Virus record (IMG/VR): IMGVR_UViG_3300033553_000061
Location: 1-59,433 of that record
Source of the DNA: a virus
Strand: one strand, 5' to 3'
DNA length: 59,433 nucleotides
The notes below the pieces were generated by a model. It had not been told where the DNA came from and searched no databases. It saw nothing but the letters and a program-made list of their open reading frames with translations. A program made the translations under genes and the position numbers. This document shows positions 49,887 to 58,617 of the stretch, one piece after another; within the stretch, counting starts at the first letter, position 1, and every line of letters starts with the position of its first letter.

Positions 49887-52001
49887 TCAGTCCTTCTTGA
49901 ATACCTTGGTCGTGAACCCGGCAGAGCCGAGCGGGAGATCGGGAGCCCAGCGGGGCTGTTCTTCCATGCACTCGATCAGCAGAGCCAGATCGCGGTCGGC
50001 CTTGCTCTCGTCTGTGAGGGCTACAATTTGGTCGTGGACATGCAGGCGGATGTCAAGCTGGTAGCGTTTGTGTGCCAGCATCATGCCGTGGGCCAAGAGG
50101 TCCCGGCTGATCGCTTGGTCCACGTTCTCGGTCAGCTTGCCCGGGTGCGTCTGCTGCCTCACCCACTGTTTGCGTTCGTTGAGACCCATGTAGGTGATGG
50201 TGTCCTTCATGTCCCCCCATGGCGCACGCTTCTGTTCGATCTTGGCGTTCTTGTAATGCAGGTAGCGGCCCGAGGGCAGCTTGATCCGCATGTACGGGCC
50301 TTTGATGTCGAACGTGACCTGATCGAACCTCTGCGGGAGTCCTGTCTTGATGCACTTCTTGGCTGCCCGTTCGATGGCGTACCAGTAGCTTTTCACCTCG
50401 GCAAACTCACGCCGGAAAGTCTCCACGCTCAGCTTGGAATCTTCGAGCGTAAAATGCTTGACGCCCATGCCCCAAGCGTATCCGAGCAGGCCGGTGGCTT
50501 CGATCTCGCCGGTTGTCAGGTCCTCGTAGGTCTGCCCCGCGCCCAGCATGTAGCCACAGCCCAGAACGCCCGGCTTGGCGATGGTTCTCTTGGCGCTGTT
50601 GCCGCCGATGTACTCAGCCCAGAGTTCGTCATAGGGGCGGTGGAACAGGTAGGCGGCGAAGTCCACATAGGGGTCGCGCTTGTTCTCGAAAACCCGAAGG
50701 ATTTTCTTGCACCGGGAGAGCCAGCCCAGCACGCGGTTCTCGATGGCGTTGAGGTCGGCGTCGATGAACATCTGCCCATCAGGAGCCTGAGCCACAGGCC
50801 GGATTGAGGACGCCAGAACGTCGAAGGTGTTGGGGTAGATCAGTTCGATGGATTCACGGTCGAGGGTAGCCACGTTAGCCGCGTGGACTTCGATGCGCTT
50901 CTCGAACTGCTTCTCGGGCCGGGGCAGGTTCTGGGCCTGAAAGAGACGGCCTGCCCAGCGTGCTGTGCGCTGTGCCCCGGCGAACTGCAAGGTGTAGCGA
51001 AGCAGGCCGAACTGGCCGTTGCCAATCGGGTCCGTGGCCTTCTGCAAGGCATGGAATTTCTTGATCGACGACCGGGAGAGTTCGAGCCTCTGGTCGAGGG
51101 TGGCCATCAGTTCTTCGTTGAACTGGTATTCCATCCATTGCATCTCGTCCCAATGCTCAGGCTGCTTGTCGAAGTACCCCCGGGCCTGTCTGACGTGGCC
51201 CTTCTTGAGATCGTCGAACGGATAGCCCTGCTGCTGCAACCACGGCAACAACTGCTTCGGTGACATCGGGTTGGCGAGATGGGTCAGTTCCTGCATCTTG
51301 CGGAAACCGATCTGGTAGGACTCGTCGTAAATCTGGACGGCGTTGTGGACCATATCGAGATTGATCGGCAGACCGCGCCGGTTGATCGTCTGATCCAGTT
51401 CCCACAGTTCCCATTCGTGGGCCGGGGGCGCATAGGGATCGAGCCGCTTCTTGATCTCGTATTCCGCTTGCGTGTCGCCCCGGTTGTATTCGAGATAGCC
51501 TTCCCAATCTTCGAGGTCCTGATACCAGTAGGTCCGCTCCATCAGACCCATGGACGCCTTCTTGCGCGACTTCTTCTCCATCGAGAATTTGCGCATCAGC
51601 TTGCGCCCGGTGTCCAGTTTCAACTTGTCCATCGGGAGGCCGACTGCCGGGCCTGCCTTTTCCAGAGAGCCGGGATAGGAGCAAAGCTGAGCCATGGCCA
51701 TGGTGCAGCGCCACTGGCGCACATCTATGGGGATGCCGAGGCAGTTCTCCGTGATGTTCATCTCGAACGGCGCGTTCCATGCCCACTTCTGCACTTCCGG
51801 GTCCACCAGAGCCTCAGCGAACCACTTAGGCGTCTCCTGCCCCTCTGCCGGTATCCACTGGTCCTGTTCCTTCCCATTTAGGATAGGAGCGCACATGAGG
51901 ACTTCGGTGCTCTGGTCCCGAGAATAGACATCCGACCCAACCTTGGTCAGATCGGTTTTTGAGAACGTCTCATAGTCAAAATTGAGAATATCAAGAGCCA
52001 T
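49887..52001 (-). CDS. DNA polymerase I (family A)
   Basis: 704 residues from ATG 52001. N-terminal 3'-5' exonuclease (NFDYET: Asp 9 and Glu 11) and then the polymerase: motif A DADLNAIENRVLG (near 412), motif B KRTIAKPGVLGCGYMLGAG (near 470-485), motif C HVHDQIV (near 657). No 5'-nuclease domain. Replicates phage DNA with the VirE-type primase-helicase and DUF2815 protein. The ATG overlaps the preceding membrane-protein stop region. Confidence 0.95.
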   Translation of the reverse strand: MALDILNFDYETFSKTDLTKVGSDVYSRDQSTEVLMCAPILNGKEQDQWIPAEGQETPKWFAEALVDPEVQKWAWNAPFEMNITENCLGIPIDVRQWRCTMAMAQLCSYPGSLEKAGPAVGLPMDKLKLDTGRKLMRKFSMEKKSRKKASMGLMERTYWYQDLEDWEGYLEYNRGDTQAEYEIKKRLDPYAPPAHEWELWELDQTINRRGLPINLDMVHNAVQIYDESYQIGFRKMQELTHLANPMSPKQLLPWLQQQGYPFDDLKKGHVRQARGYFDKQPEHWDEMQWMEYQFNEELMATLDQRLELSRSSIKKFHALQKATDPIGNGQFGLLRYTLQFAGAQRTARWAGRLFQAQNLPRPEKQFEKRIEVHAANVATLDRESIELIYPNTFDVLASSIRPVAQAPDGQMFIDADLNAIENRVLGWLSRCKKILRVFENKRDPYVDFAAYLFHRPYDELWAEYIGGNSAKRTIAKPGVLGCGYMLGAGQTYEDLTTGEIEATGLLGYAWGMGVKHFTLEDSKLSVETFRREFAEVKSYWYAIERAAKKCIKTGLPQRFDQVTFDIKGPYMRIKLPSGRYLHYKNAKIEQKRAPWGDMKDTITYMGLNERKQWVRQQTHPGKLTENVDQAISRDLLAHGMMLAHKRYQLDIRLHVHDQIVALTDESKADRDLALLIECMEEQPRWAPDLPLGSAGFTTKVFKKD

Positions 52002-52182
52002 GCTTACCCCTGACAAGAAACCACAGGGCCAGCGATGTCACGATGAAAACCGTGAAAGGCCAGAGCAGGACGCAGAAGATGTAGGTGAGCCAGAGGGGGC
52101 CGGTTCTGACCTTACCCTTTTCGGCTTCGTAGAGGTATTGGGCCGTAAGGATCGAGCCCATGATGTAGAGGAAAATGGTCAT
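51991..52182 (-). CDS. 63-residue membrane protein
   Basis: From ATG 52182 in an ATGA overlap. Two hydrophobic parts (IFLYIMGSILTAQYLYEA and LTYIFCVLLWPFTVFIVTSL) indicate a two-pass membrane protein. It is embedded among replication genes; it might tether replication proteins to the membrane, which is speculation. Confidence 0.55.
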   Translation of the reverse strand: MTIFLYIMGSILTAQYLYEAEKGKVRTGPLWLTYIFCVLLWPFTVFIVTSLALWFLVRGKHGS

Positions 52183-52442
52183 ATCGGGTTCCTTGTTCTT
52201 ACGCGGTCGCCCACAGGCACCGTCCAGAACGCGGCACCGCCGTTGCTGAGCAGCACGTCGCCGTTGAGCCGGGTCACGCCCACGACTTGCAGCCATCCAC
52301 GCTCAGGGAACTCTACCATCATGCCGGGCATGACTGTCTTGGCCGTCCGGGAGATCACTCTGCCGGGGCCTTCTTCCCGGGTCGCGGTCTGGGCCTCTAT
52401 GGCCTCCTGCAACTCGGCTAACAATGTCGGTATGTCGCGCAT
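52179..52442 (-). CDS. Unknown 87-residue protein
   Basis: ATG after AAGACCAGAC, the same type of site as elsewhere in the phage. N-terminal helix (MRDIPTLLAELQEAIEAQTA) followed by small beta-rich domain (GMMVEFPERGWLQVVGVTRL). No family recognised. Coupled by ATGA to the membrane protein. Confidence 0.55.
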   Translation of the reverse strand: MRDIPTLLAELQEAIEAQTATREEGPGRVISRTAKTVMPGMMVEFPERGWLQVVGVTRLNGDVLLSNGGAAFWTVPVGDRVRTRNPI

Positions 52443-52468
52443 GTCTGGTCTTCATGCTGGGGGTAAGA

Positions 52469-52490
52469 GGGGGCCGGTTGCCCGGCCCCC
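52469..52490 (-). terminator. GC hairpin after ssDNA-binding protein gene
   Basis: GGGGGCCGG and CCGGCCCCC form a 9-bp stem with a four-base loop, eight bases after the DUF2815 stop. The following leftward sequence (TCTTACCCCC) has no T-run. Probably attenuates transcription or stabilises the message of this abundant protein. Confidence 0.55.
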
Positions 52491-52498
52491 AAGGATCG

Positions 52499-53176
52499 TT
52501 AAATCAGATCGTCATCGTCTCCCGAGTCGTTCTCGTCATCGAGATCGCCCTCGTAAGACACGTCGTCATCATCCAACAGATCATCAGGATCGCCGCCACG
52601 GTTGGCAAAGGGTTCGCCATCCATCAGGAACTGGACAGTCGAGAACGAAGCGTTGATGCGGTTCGGCATCTTGCGCTTGGGGTCCTTTTTCTGCCCGTAC
52701 AGTTCAACGATACCGTTGACATAGCACCCGGCGTAGGGTGCGCCCTTCCGGCCTTCTTCTGCTTCGATCCACTTGTTATCACTACCCTTGCGGTTCGTGA
52801 TGACACGAGGCGGATACTTGGCAGGAGACGAGCAGGACAGGATGTAGTGCCCGGCATACTCGTCGCGCGGTGTCTGAAAATGGTCGTCATTGTCGCCGTT
52901 TTTGAAGCAGGTCATTGACGCCGGAATTTTCGGCCAGTTCTTTTCGTCGCCCCATGCCTTTTCCTTGGCGGCATGAGAACCCGCCTTAATGCCCGCCAGA
53001 ATGGCCTTGAGGTGGGGGTTGTCCTTTTTGGGGATCATGAACACGCAGTTGAAAGTCTTACGGGTTGTACCGTCGTCATTCTCTTGTTCCTGCGGGTCGA
53101 AGATGTGGGGGAACGACAGGCGTGCTCCCTTCACTACCACGGTGCGCGGGTCTCTCTCTTTTTTCTTGTCAGCCAT
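52499..53176 (-). CDS. DUF2815 ssDNA-binding protein
   Basis: 225 residues. VVVKGARLSFPHIFDPQEQE, PYAGCYVNGIVELYGQKKD and NRINASFSTVQFLMDGEPF are the DUF2815 signature, an OB-fold-like family thought to bind single-stranded DNA in phage replication modules. The C-terminal ~30 are acidic and end GDDDDLI, reminiscent of acidic SSB tips that bind partner proteins. Lies between the nuclease DUF2800 and polymerase genes. Confidence 0.85.
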   Translation of the reverse strand: MADKKKERDPRTVVVKGARLSFPHIFDPQEQENDDGTTRKTFNCVFMIPKKDNPHLKAILAGIKAGSHAAKEKAWGDEKNWPKIPASMTCFKNGDNDDHFQTPRDEYAGHYILSCSSPAKYPPRVITNRKGSDNKWIEAEEGRKGAPYAGCYVNGIVELYGQKKDPKRKMPNRINASFSTVQFLMDGEPFANRGGDPDDLLDDDDVSYEGDLDDENDSGDDDDLI

Positions 53177-53194
53177 TTTTTCAGTTCTCTCGGG

Positions 53195-54511
53195 TTAAAT
53201 GAGATCGTCGATCTCGGGGTTATCCTCGAACATTTCATCCAGCAGATCATCGTCATTCGGAATCTCTGCCCGAGGGTCGTTTTCGGGAACCAAGATCGGC
53301 TTTGCGTCACCAACGACAACGAGCCGTTCGTAGCGGGTCCGGTACTTGGCCTTCCCGACTTCTTCCTCAACATAGGTTGGGGAGCGAAGTTTCTTTGCCC
53401 ACGCTTCGTCTCCGAAGTCGTGTTCCAGCATTATCTCGGCCTTCTTTTCATCGGCCCACTTGCGGGCTCCTGACCGACCGGGGACGCGCTTCAACCCGGG
53501 GGTCGGGCGTCCTCGTGTAGCGTCCTCCATCGCTTCCTCATGCAAGGCTTTCAAGAGCCCTGTGATCAGCTTCTCATGGAGCAAAATCTGCGATCTTTGC
53601 GCCGGGGTCAAGGCCCTACGGTCGATAAGATCAGGCTCGGCTCCTACCGCCAGATCGTCTTCCAACTCGTCCAGATCAAGGTCGATCAGATCGGCAGCAT
53701 ACTTGATCCGCGTCTTGCACGTATTGTGGAACGCGGCCTTGCAGAACTTGCATTGCTTCTCGCCCGGCACGCGGGGCTGGCCGGGGATCATGGTCTTATC
53801 GGCCAACTTGCGGATGCGCTTCAATTCCTTGAGCACATGCCCCAGCGTTGTGCGCCAGACGCCACCACCACCCGGAGCCCGGGGCTGTTCGATGATGATG
53901 ATGACCTCGATAGCGTCCCGGGCCTTCTCCCACGTCGGATATTCGTCCTGCATATCGGCACTGGTCTGCCAGTGCTCGAAGAACCGATCCTCTGCGAACG
54001 TGTCCCAGACGCCGCCCGTATAGAGCGTAGCCTGCTCGTTGTGCTCGGGGGCGACGGGCACGCCAGCGCCCCACTTCCAATCGAACGTGGTCAGCCGCCA
54101 CATGATAGGATTGATCACGAAAGAATCGGCGGTGCCACTCTCGTCATCCCCTATCCAGTTCGCCAGATTGACCCGGCGTTCGACATACAGTTCGGCCCCG
54201 GGTGTGTCGGCCAGAGCCCAGATGGTATCGAGACCCGAGACCATCTTGTTCGCCATCTCGCTGGTAAACTCACGGTACTGCCCGTCCTCGCAGAGCATCC
54301 GGTCGCCTACCAGATACCAAGGGTCGAGGCCGAGTTCGAGACAGTCAGCCGCATAGTCGTGAAACACGGTGCCCTGAATAGCCTCTTCGCCTGCCGTGTC
54401 GGGCAGACCCTCTTCCTCTTCCACAGAGCCGAGGCACCGCACCCAACGGTGGGCCGTGGACGGCGACCGTTTGGAGTGGAACCCCGGGATTTTGATCGGC
54501 TCTGGGAGCAT
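53195..54511 (-). CDS. DUF2800 PD-(D/E)XK nuclease
   Basis: 438 residues. STAHRWVRCLGSVEEEE and EAIQGTVFHDYAADCLELG are the DUF2800 start; GTADSFVINPIM and the strand LTTFDWKWGAG fit the D...E-x-K nuclease core (substituted KWG). CKFCKAAFHNTC (near 255) is a Cys cluster like the iron-sulphur site of Cas4/AddB-type nucleases. Acidic end PEIDDLI. Probably a replication or recombination nuclease. Confidence 0.8.
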   Translation of the reverse strand: MLPEPIKIPGFHSKRSPSTAHRWVRCLGSVEEEEGLPDTAGEEAIQGTVFHDYAADCLELGLDPWYLVGDRMLCEDGQYREFTSEMANKMVSGLDTIWALADTPGAELYVERRVNLANWIGDDESGTADSFVINPIMWRLTTFDWKWGAGVPVAPEHNEQATLYTGGVWDTFAEDRFFEHWQTSADMQDEYPTWEKARDAIEVIIIIEQPRAPGGGGVWRTTLGHVLKELKRIRKLADKTMIPGQPRVPGEKQCKFCKAAFHNTCKTRIKYAADLIDLDLDELEDDLAVGAEPDLIDRRALTPAQRSQILLHEKLITGLLKALHEEAMEDATRGRPTPGLKRVPGRSGARKWADEKKAEIMLEHDFGDEAWAKKLRSPTYVEEEVGKAKYRTRYERLVVVGDAKPILVPENDPRAEIPNDDDLLDEMFEDNPEIDDLI

Positions 54512-54643
54512 TTATGAGTGGTCTCCCGACTTGGGTTTGCCGTCCTGTTCCCACCTGTAGCGGGCGATGGACATATCCCGGATCAGCTTGTGGGCTGACG
54601 TGGGGTCCGTCGTCATGACGGTATTGTTGAAGATGATCGTCAC
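54512..54643 (-). CDS. 43-residue protein (GTG start)
   Basis: A GTG overlapping the previous stop (GTGA) opens a 43-residue frame filling the gap between two genes, ending one base before the DUF2800 start. Polar, helical (SAHKLIRDMSIARYRWEQDG). The exact fit into the operon is the main evidence; function unknown. Confidence 0.45.
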   Translation of the reverse strand: MTIIFNNTVMTTDPTSAHKLIRDMSIARYRWEQDGKPKSGDHS

Positions 54644-54915
54644 TGGATGTGCTCGAACCGCTTCTGGCCGTTCCCCCGGTTCCCGAAGAAATTAGAGACC
54701 GAGCGGACGCACTCGACGAGGCTGCCATTGCGCTTGTGCTTGATGCCCCACTCGTCCGTATCGCCCAGCCAGACAAAACCAACCACGGTGTACGTGTGGC
54801 CATTGCCAAGATGCCGGAACGACTCATCGAAGAGGTCCATCGGCGCAGGCTTGCCGTGGACATCGAGCGTGCGGTGGCTAAAATGAGGGTCGCGGTGATC
54901 TATTGGCAATGCCAT
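54640..54915 (-). CDS. Unknown 91-residue protein
   Basis: Small beta-rich protein: FRHLGNGHTYTVVGFVWLGD, DEWGIKHKRNGSLVECVRSV. AAGGACCAACATC precedes the ATG. Looks like a small SH3-like or KOW-like fold by strand pattern, but no family is assigned. Lies in the replication operon. Confidence 0.55.
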   Translation of the reverse strand: MALPIDHRDPHFSHRTLDVHGKPAPMDLFDESFRHLGNGHTYTVVGFVWLGDTDEWGIKHKRNGSLVECVRSVSNFFGNRGNGQKRFEHIQ

Positions 54916-54943
54916 GATGTTGGTCCTTGTGTCAGGGAGGTAA

Positions 54944-54961
54944 GCGGGGCCGAAGCCCCGC
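54944..54961 (-). terminator. UUCG-tetraloop hairpin
   Basis: On the leftward strand GCGGGGC, loop TTCG, GCCCCGC: an extra-stable C(UUCG)G tetraloop with a 7-bp stem, eight bases after the preceding stop. No T-run. Likely an attenuator or RNA end protector for the first gene of the leftward arm. Confidence 0.6.
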
Positions 54962-54969
54962 CGTAGCGA

Positions 54970-55371
54970 TCACATGAGGTCTTCGCCCTCTTCCTCTTCT
55001 TCTTCCTCTCCGAACGGGTTCTCGCCGTTCTGGAACTGCTCAAGATAGTCCAGAGCATCTTTGAAGTTGTCGGGATCAAGCGTGGTGATGCGCTCAACGT
55101 CGAAGTGCGTGATGATCGCCTTCACGTTGGCTTTCGCCGTGTCGCGTTCGTCTTTGTCGCCCGTCTTGAGATATTCCCCAAAGGCTGCGGCAACGTCGTC
55201 TGCGGTCGGGCCTTTCTTCGCGGCAGGCTTCTTGCCCGCAGCAGGTTTGGCAGCAGGCTTGCCCGCAGGTTTGCCCGCAGGTTTGGCAGCAGGAGCAGCG
55301 CCGCCTGAGAGGGCTGCGGTGTTGGCCTCGACGGCCTCGGTCAGTTTTGCGATTGCTGTTTCGAGAGACAT
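54970..55371 (-). CDS. First leftward gene: Lys/Ala-linker acidic-tailed protein
   Basis: 133 residues from ATG 55371 (AAAGGA upstream). N-terminal helix MSLETAIAKLTEAVEANTAA, then a KPAGKPA/KPAAKPA repeat linker, a compact domain (TADDVAAAFGEYLKTGDKDE, HFDVERITTLDPDNF) and an acidic end EEEEGEDLM. Proteins of this plan precede DUF2815/DUF2800 genes in other phages; their activity is unknown. The linker-domain-acid-tail plan resembles a replication accessory factor. Confidence 0.7.
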   Translation of the reverse strand: MSLETAIAKLTEAVEANTAALSGGAAPAAKPAGKPAGKPAAKPAAGKKPAAKKGPTADDVAAAFGEYLKTGDKDERDTAKANVKAIITHFDVERITTLDPDNFKDALDYLEQFQNGENPFGEEEEEEEGEDLM

Positions 55372-55410
55372 GATGGTCCTTTCCAGAGTGTTGTCTTTAC
55401 CGAAGCCCAG

Positions 55411-55439
55411 ACATAGTATCGCGCCCATGGGGTTGTCAA
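55411..55439 (-). promoter_or_regulatory. Leftward promoter PL
   Basis: On the leftward strand a perfect -35 TTGACA (55439-55434) is followed after 17 bases by CTATGT (55416-55411); TACTAT with a 15-base spacer is an alternative. The -35 lies inside the palindrome 55429-55443 shared with the rightward promoter. It would drive the 33-kb leftward arm. Confidence 0.6.
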
Positions 55440-55461
55440 CCCCTCGTTGACCATCTATATG
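55429..55461 (+). promoter_or_regulatory. Rightward operator-promoter P4
   Basis: The 15-base palindrome GGGGTTGTCAACCCC (55429-55443) overlaps -35 TTGTCA (55433-55438); -10 TATATG (55456-55461) lies 17 bases downstream. The palindrome resembles those at P1 and P2 (GGTTGA...TCAACC). It drives the helix-turn-helix gene at 55488. Confidence 0.7.
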
Positions 55462-55487
55462 GGTTCCGACCCTGATTGGAGAATGAG

Positions 55488-55739
55488 ATGCCCACCTATA
55501 AGAACCCGGAAGACGCGGAGAGCGATCTTCACAAGCTTCTGTTGCGGGCGGTTCCGAAGAACAAACTCGGAAACAAGACGCTGACGGAACTGGCCAGACT
55601 AACCCATTTGTCTAAGTGGGGGATTCGTAAATGGATCAACAACGACAAGATTACCCCTGAGAGAGCGCAGCAGATTGTCAAGCTGTCGGAAGGGCGTGTC
55701 AAGATCGAAGATTTCCACCAATACGTTTACAAAGACTAG
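55488..55739 (+). CDS. Small helix-turn-helix regulator
   Basis: 83 residues from ATG 55488 (GGAGAATGAG upstream). KTLTELARLTHLSKWGIRKW, followed by KITPERAQQIVKLS, is a Cro/CI-type helix-turn-helix. It sits immediately downstream of the bidirectional operator, like Cro in lambda, and is the only clear transcription regulator in the window. It probably binds GGTTGA/TCAACC palindromes at P1-P4 and PL; this is inference. Confidence 0.75.
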   Translation: MPTYKNPEDAESDLHKLLLRAVPKNKLGNKTLTELARLTHLSKWGIRKWINNDKITPERAQQIVKLSEGRVKIEDFHQYVYKD

Positions 55740-55809
55740 GGAACCGGCCTAATCTGGCCGGGCCGCCTCCTGACAGGGCTCCCCTTATCTTTGACGAATA
55801 GGACCAGTT

Positions 55810-58599
55810 ATGACCACGACTTTTGCCCTTTATAACAATATGATACTGTATTCTCTCGGCTCGGGAGATAACCTCGGGAGGGCGAAAAACACCAAGGAAA
55901 CGATCAAGAAACTGATCGTCCGATTCCGCGAACCACACGTCACCCCGGAGAAGTACCGGGAGTACAAAGCGGCCTCAGATAAGCGGCAGCGGACCCTCAA
56001 GGGGTCAAACGGCTGGATGATGCGCGGGGCCGTCAAGAAGGGCGAGAACCGCAACCGTAACTCGATCCAGCCCAGCCTTCTCATGACGCTGGACATCGAC
56101 TACGCCACCCCTGAATACATTGAACTTTTGCTGGCTGGAAAAATCCTGCCGGGCGTCTTTCTGATCGCCCACAGCACCCGCTCTCACACGCCTGAGAACC
56201 CCCGTATCCGAATCATCATCTTCCTCAAGGAAGCCGTCAGCCGGGAGCGGTATCAGGCCGCCAGCCGGATCGTGGCCCAGCTTGCTGATCCGAACATGGA
56301 ATGGACTGACAAGGTTTCGTTCCGCCCGGCGCAGATGATGTATATGCCGACTGTCTCCAAGGACATGGCCAAGCATTACATCTTCCACGAGCAGCAGGGC
56401 GACCTGCTGGATCACGAGGACGTGATCGAGACATGGGAGATGACCAATGGCTCAGCCGAGGACATCGGGAACCTGCCGCGCACCCAGAACGAAGATGAAC
56501 TGCGTGAGAGCGAAGAGTTCGCCGAGGACCCCCTTACGAAGAAGGGGCAGGTCGGGGACTTCTGCCGCACTTACACCATCACGGAACTGGTGACGGGCAA
56601 GGACGGAGAGCCCGGCATCCTCGCAGACATATACGAGCCGGTTGAGTGGGCCAACGGTGCCATCTCCCGGATGACCTATCTCGGCGGCACAACATCGAAC
56701 GGTGCTGTGGTCTATGAGGACAAGCATGTCTACTCCCACCACGGCTCCGACCCGACCTCAGACATGCTGACCAACGCCTTCGATCTGGTCCGCATCCACA
56801 AGTTTGGCAAAGACGACAAAGAGTCCGAGAAGGACACGCCGCTCAAGGACCTGCCATCCAGCAAAAAGATGACCGATTATCTGCGGGACGACAAATTCTA
56901 CAAAGAGGCGATGGCCGAGAGCCGCTACGACATCGAAGATATGCTGACCGATGACGACGTTGACTACGTGGGCGAAGCCGCCAACGAGATCGACGAAGCG
57001 GAGCAGGCCGAACTCGACGAACTTATGGGCGTTCCGATTGAGTCGATCTCGACCACGCCTCGGTTGCGCAAGAGCCACCGCCGTAACCTTGCCGAGAAAC
57101 CGCCGACCAAGTGGATTGCCAAGGAACTGAGCCTGACCGACGACGGCATTATCAGGACCACGACCCACAACATCGGCACAATCGTCATGAACGATCCGAG
57201 GTTGTGGAGGAAGATCGCGTACAACGAGTTCTCCTACCAGATCGTGCTGACCGACGACATTAAAACCAAGACAAAGCTGATCCCGACCTATTACTGCAAG
57301 AACAAGCACAACGGCGACCGTTGGCAGGATTACTTCGACACGATCTGCCGCGCGATCATCGAGAGTCCGTCCGACAAGGGTGGCTATGACATCTCTGTGC
57401 CGATGGAGAAGGTCAGGCAGGGCATCGAACTGGCCGCACGGGTCAACACCTTCCACCCGGTTCGTGAGCGCATCCTCGACCACGCTGAGCACGGCCCCGA
57501 GGGTGTTGACCTCGACACGGTGCTGATCAAATACTTCGGAGCCGAGGATAACGCTTACACGCGGCAGGTCTCACGCATCATGCTGATCGCCAGCGTTGCC
57601 CGGGTGTTCGAGCCCGGCTGCAAGTTCGACTTCGCCCTGATCCTCGAAGGTATTCAGGGCATCGGTAAATCGACCGCGATCAAGCGCCTCTACGGCGAAG
57701 AGTATTTTGGCGAGATGGACTGCGATCTGGGGAACAAGAAAGAGGTCGCCGAGCAGATGTTCGGGAAGTGGGCTCTGGAACTGCCAGAACTATCCTCCAT
57801 GCACAAGGGTGAGGCCAACCACACCAAGGCGTTCATGTCCCGGCAGCACGATGACGTGCGGCTCAGCTACGAGAAGCACACAGCCGAACTGCCGCGCCAG
57901 TGCGTCCTCTGGGGCACGACCAACGATACCGAGTATCTGCGGGACGTGACGGGGGGTCGGCGCTACCTCCCGATGCCCATCGCAAACCTGCCCATCGACT
58001 CCATCGCCATCATGCGGGCCAAGGCTGGCATCTGGCGCGCGGCCTACGAGGCTTACGTCCAGATGCGGGCAGATACGCCCAGCGACCGCGACCTGCCCCT
58101 CTACCTGACCGGGGAGGCCGACAAGATCGCCAAGAAGCTGCAAGAGCGTGCCCGTAAGACAGAGGCGTGGGAGACGTGGCTCGACGAGGTTGAGGATTGG
58201 ATGGATGATGACATGCCCCTGCAATCCTTCATTGCTCAGGCGGATGTTAATGACGCCTCTCTGGATGACTCCATGTTCCGGGGCCACCACCTTGACTCCA
58301 TCGTCTGCCGGGTCGCGTTTACGCGCAAGGAAGCGATCAGAGAGGGTCTGGGGCTCCATGGCAACGTGCCCAATGGCGCACAGCCTGATGCCTTCTGGAA
58401 GAGCGTTCTGAAAGCACTCTCTGCAAAGGGCTGGCACCATGAACGGGTGAAGATCGGCGGGAAGCAAAAATCCTACATCATCCGGCCAGACATAACCCCA
58501 GATGAACGCTACCAAGGATTTCGTATTATCAAACCGGCGCAGGCCCCTGAATCCGGGCTCTACCGAGTTGATGATGAAGACGACAACGACCTCATGTAA
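55810..58599 (+). CDS. VirE/VapE-type primase-helicase
   Basis: 929 residues. N-terminal archaeo-eukaryotic primase-like region (LLMTLDIDYATPEYIELLL near 90; HSTRSHTPENPRIRIIIFLK near 120). C-terminal VirE ATPase with Walker A GIQGIGKST (about 614-622), LPELSSMHKGE, DDVRLSYEKHTAELPRQ and TNDTEYLRDVTGGRRYLP. Ends DEDDNDLM, the shared acidic tail. Probably primes and unwinds DNA for the family A polymerase encoded on the other arm. Confidence 0.9.
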   Translation: MTTTFALYNNMILYSLGSGDNLGRAKNTKETIKKLIVRFREPHVTPEKYREYKAASDKRQRTLKGSNGWMMRGAVKKGENRNRNSIQPSLLMTLDIDYATPEYIELLLAGKILPGVFLIAHSTRSHTPENPRIRIIIFLKEAVSRERYQAASRIVAQLADPNMEWTDKVSFRPAQMMYMPTVSKDMAKHYIFHEQQGDLLDHEDVIETWEMTNGSAEDIGNLPRTQNEDELRESEEFAEDPLTKKGQVGDFCRTYTITELVTGKDGEPGILADIYEPVEWANGAISRMTYLGGTTSNGAVVYEDKHVYSHHGSDPTSDMLTNAFDLVRIHKFGKDDKESEKDTPLKDLPSSKKMTDYLRDDKFYKEAMAESRYDIEDMLTDDDVDYVGEAANEIDEAEQAELDELMGVPIESISTTPRLRKSHRRNLAEKPPTKWIAKELSLTDDGIIRTTTHNIGTIVMNDPRLWRKIAYNEFSYQIVLTDDIKTKTKLIPTYYCKNKHNGDRWQDYFDTICRAIIESPSDKGGYDISVPMEKVRQGIELAARVNTFHPVRERILDHAEHGPEGVDLDTVLIKYFGAEDNAYTRQVSRIMLIASVARVFEPGCKFDFALILEGIQGIGKSTAIKRLYGEEYFGEMDCDLGNKKEVAEQMFGKWALELPELSSMHKGEANHTKAFMSRQHDDVRLSYEKHTAELPRQCVLWGTTNDTEYLRDVTGGRRYLPMPIANLPIDSIAIMRAKAGIWRAAYEAYVQMRADTPSDRDLPLYLTGEADKIAKKLQERARKTEAWETWLDEVEDWMDDDMPLQSFIAQADVNDASLDDSMFRGHHLDSIVCRVAFTRKEAIREGLGLHGNVPNGAQPDAFWKSVLKALSAKGWHHERVKIGGKQKSYIIRPDITPDERYQGFRIIKPAQAPESGLYRVDDEDDNDLM

Positions 58600-58617
58600 C
58601 CCTGATAGGAGACGACC

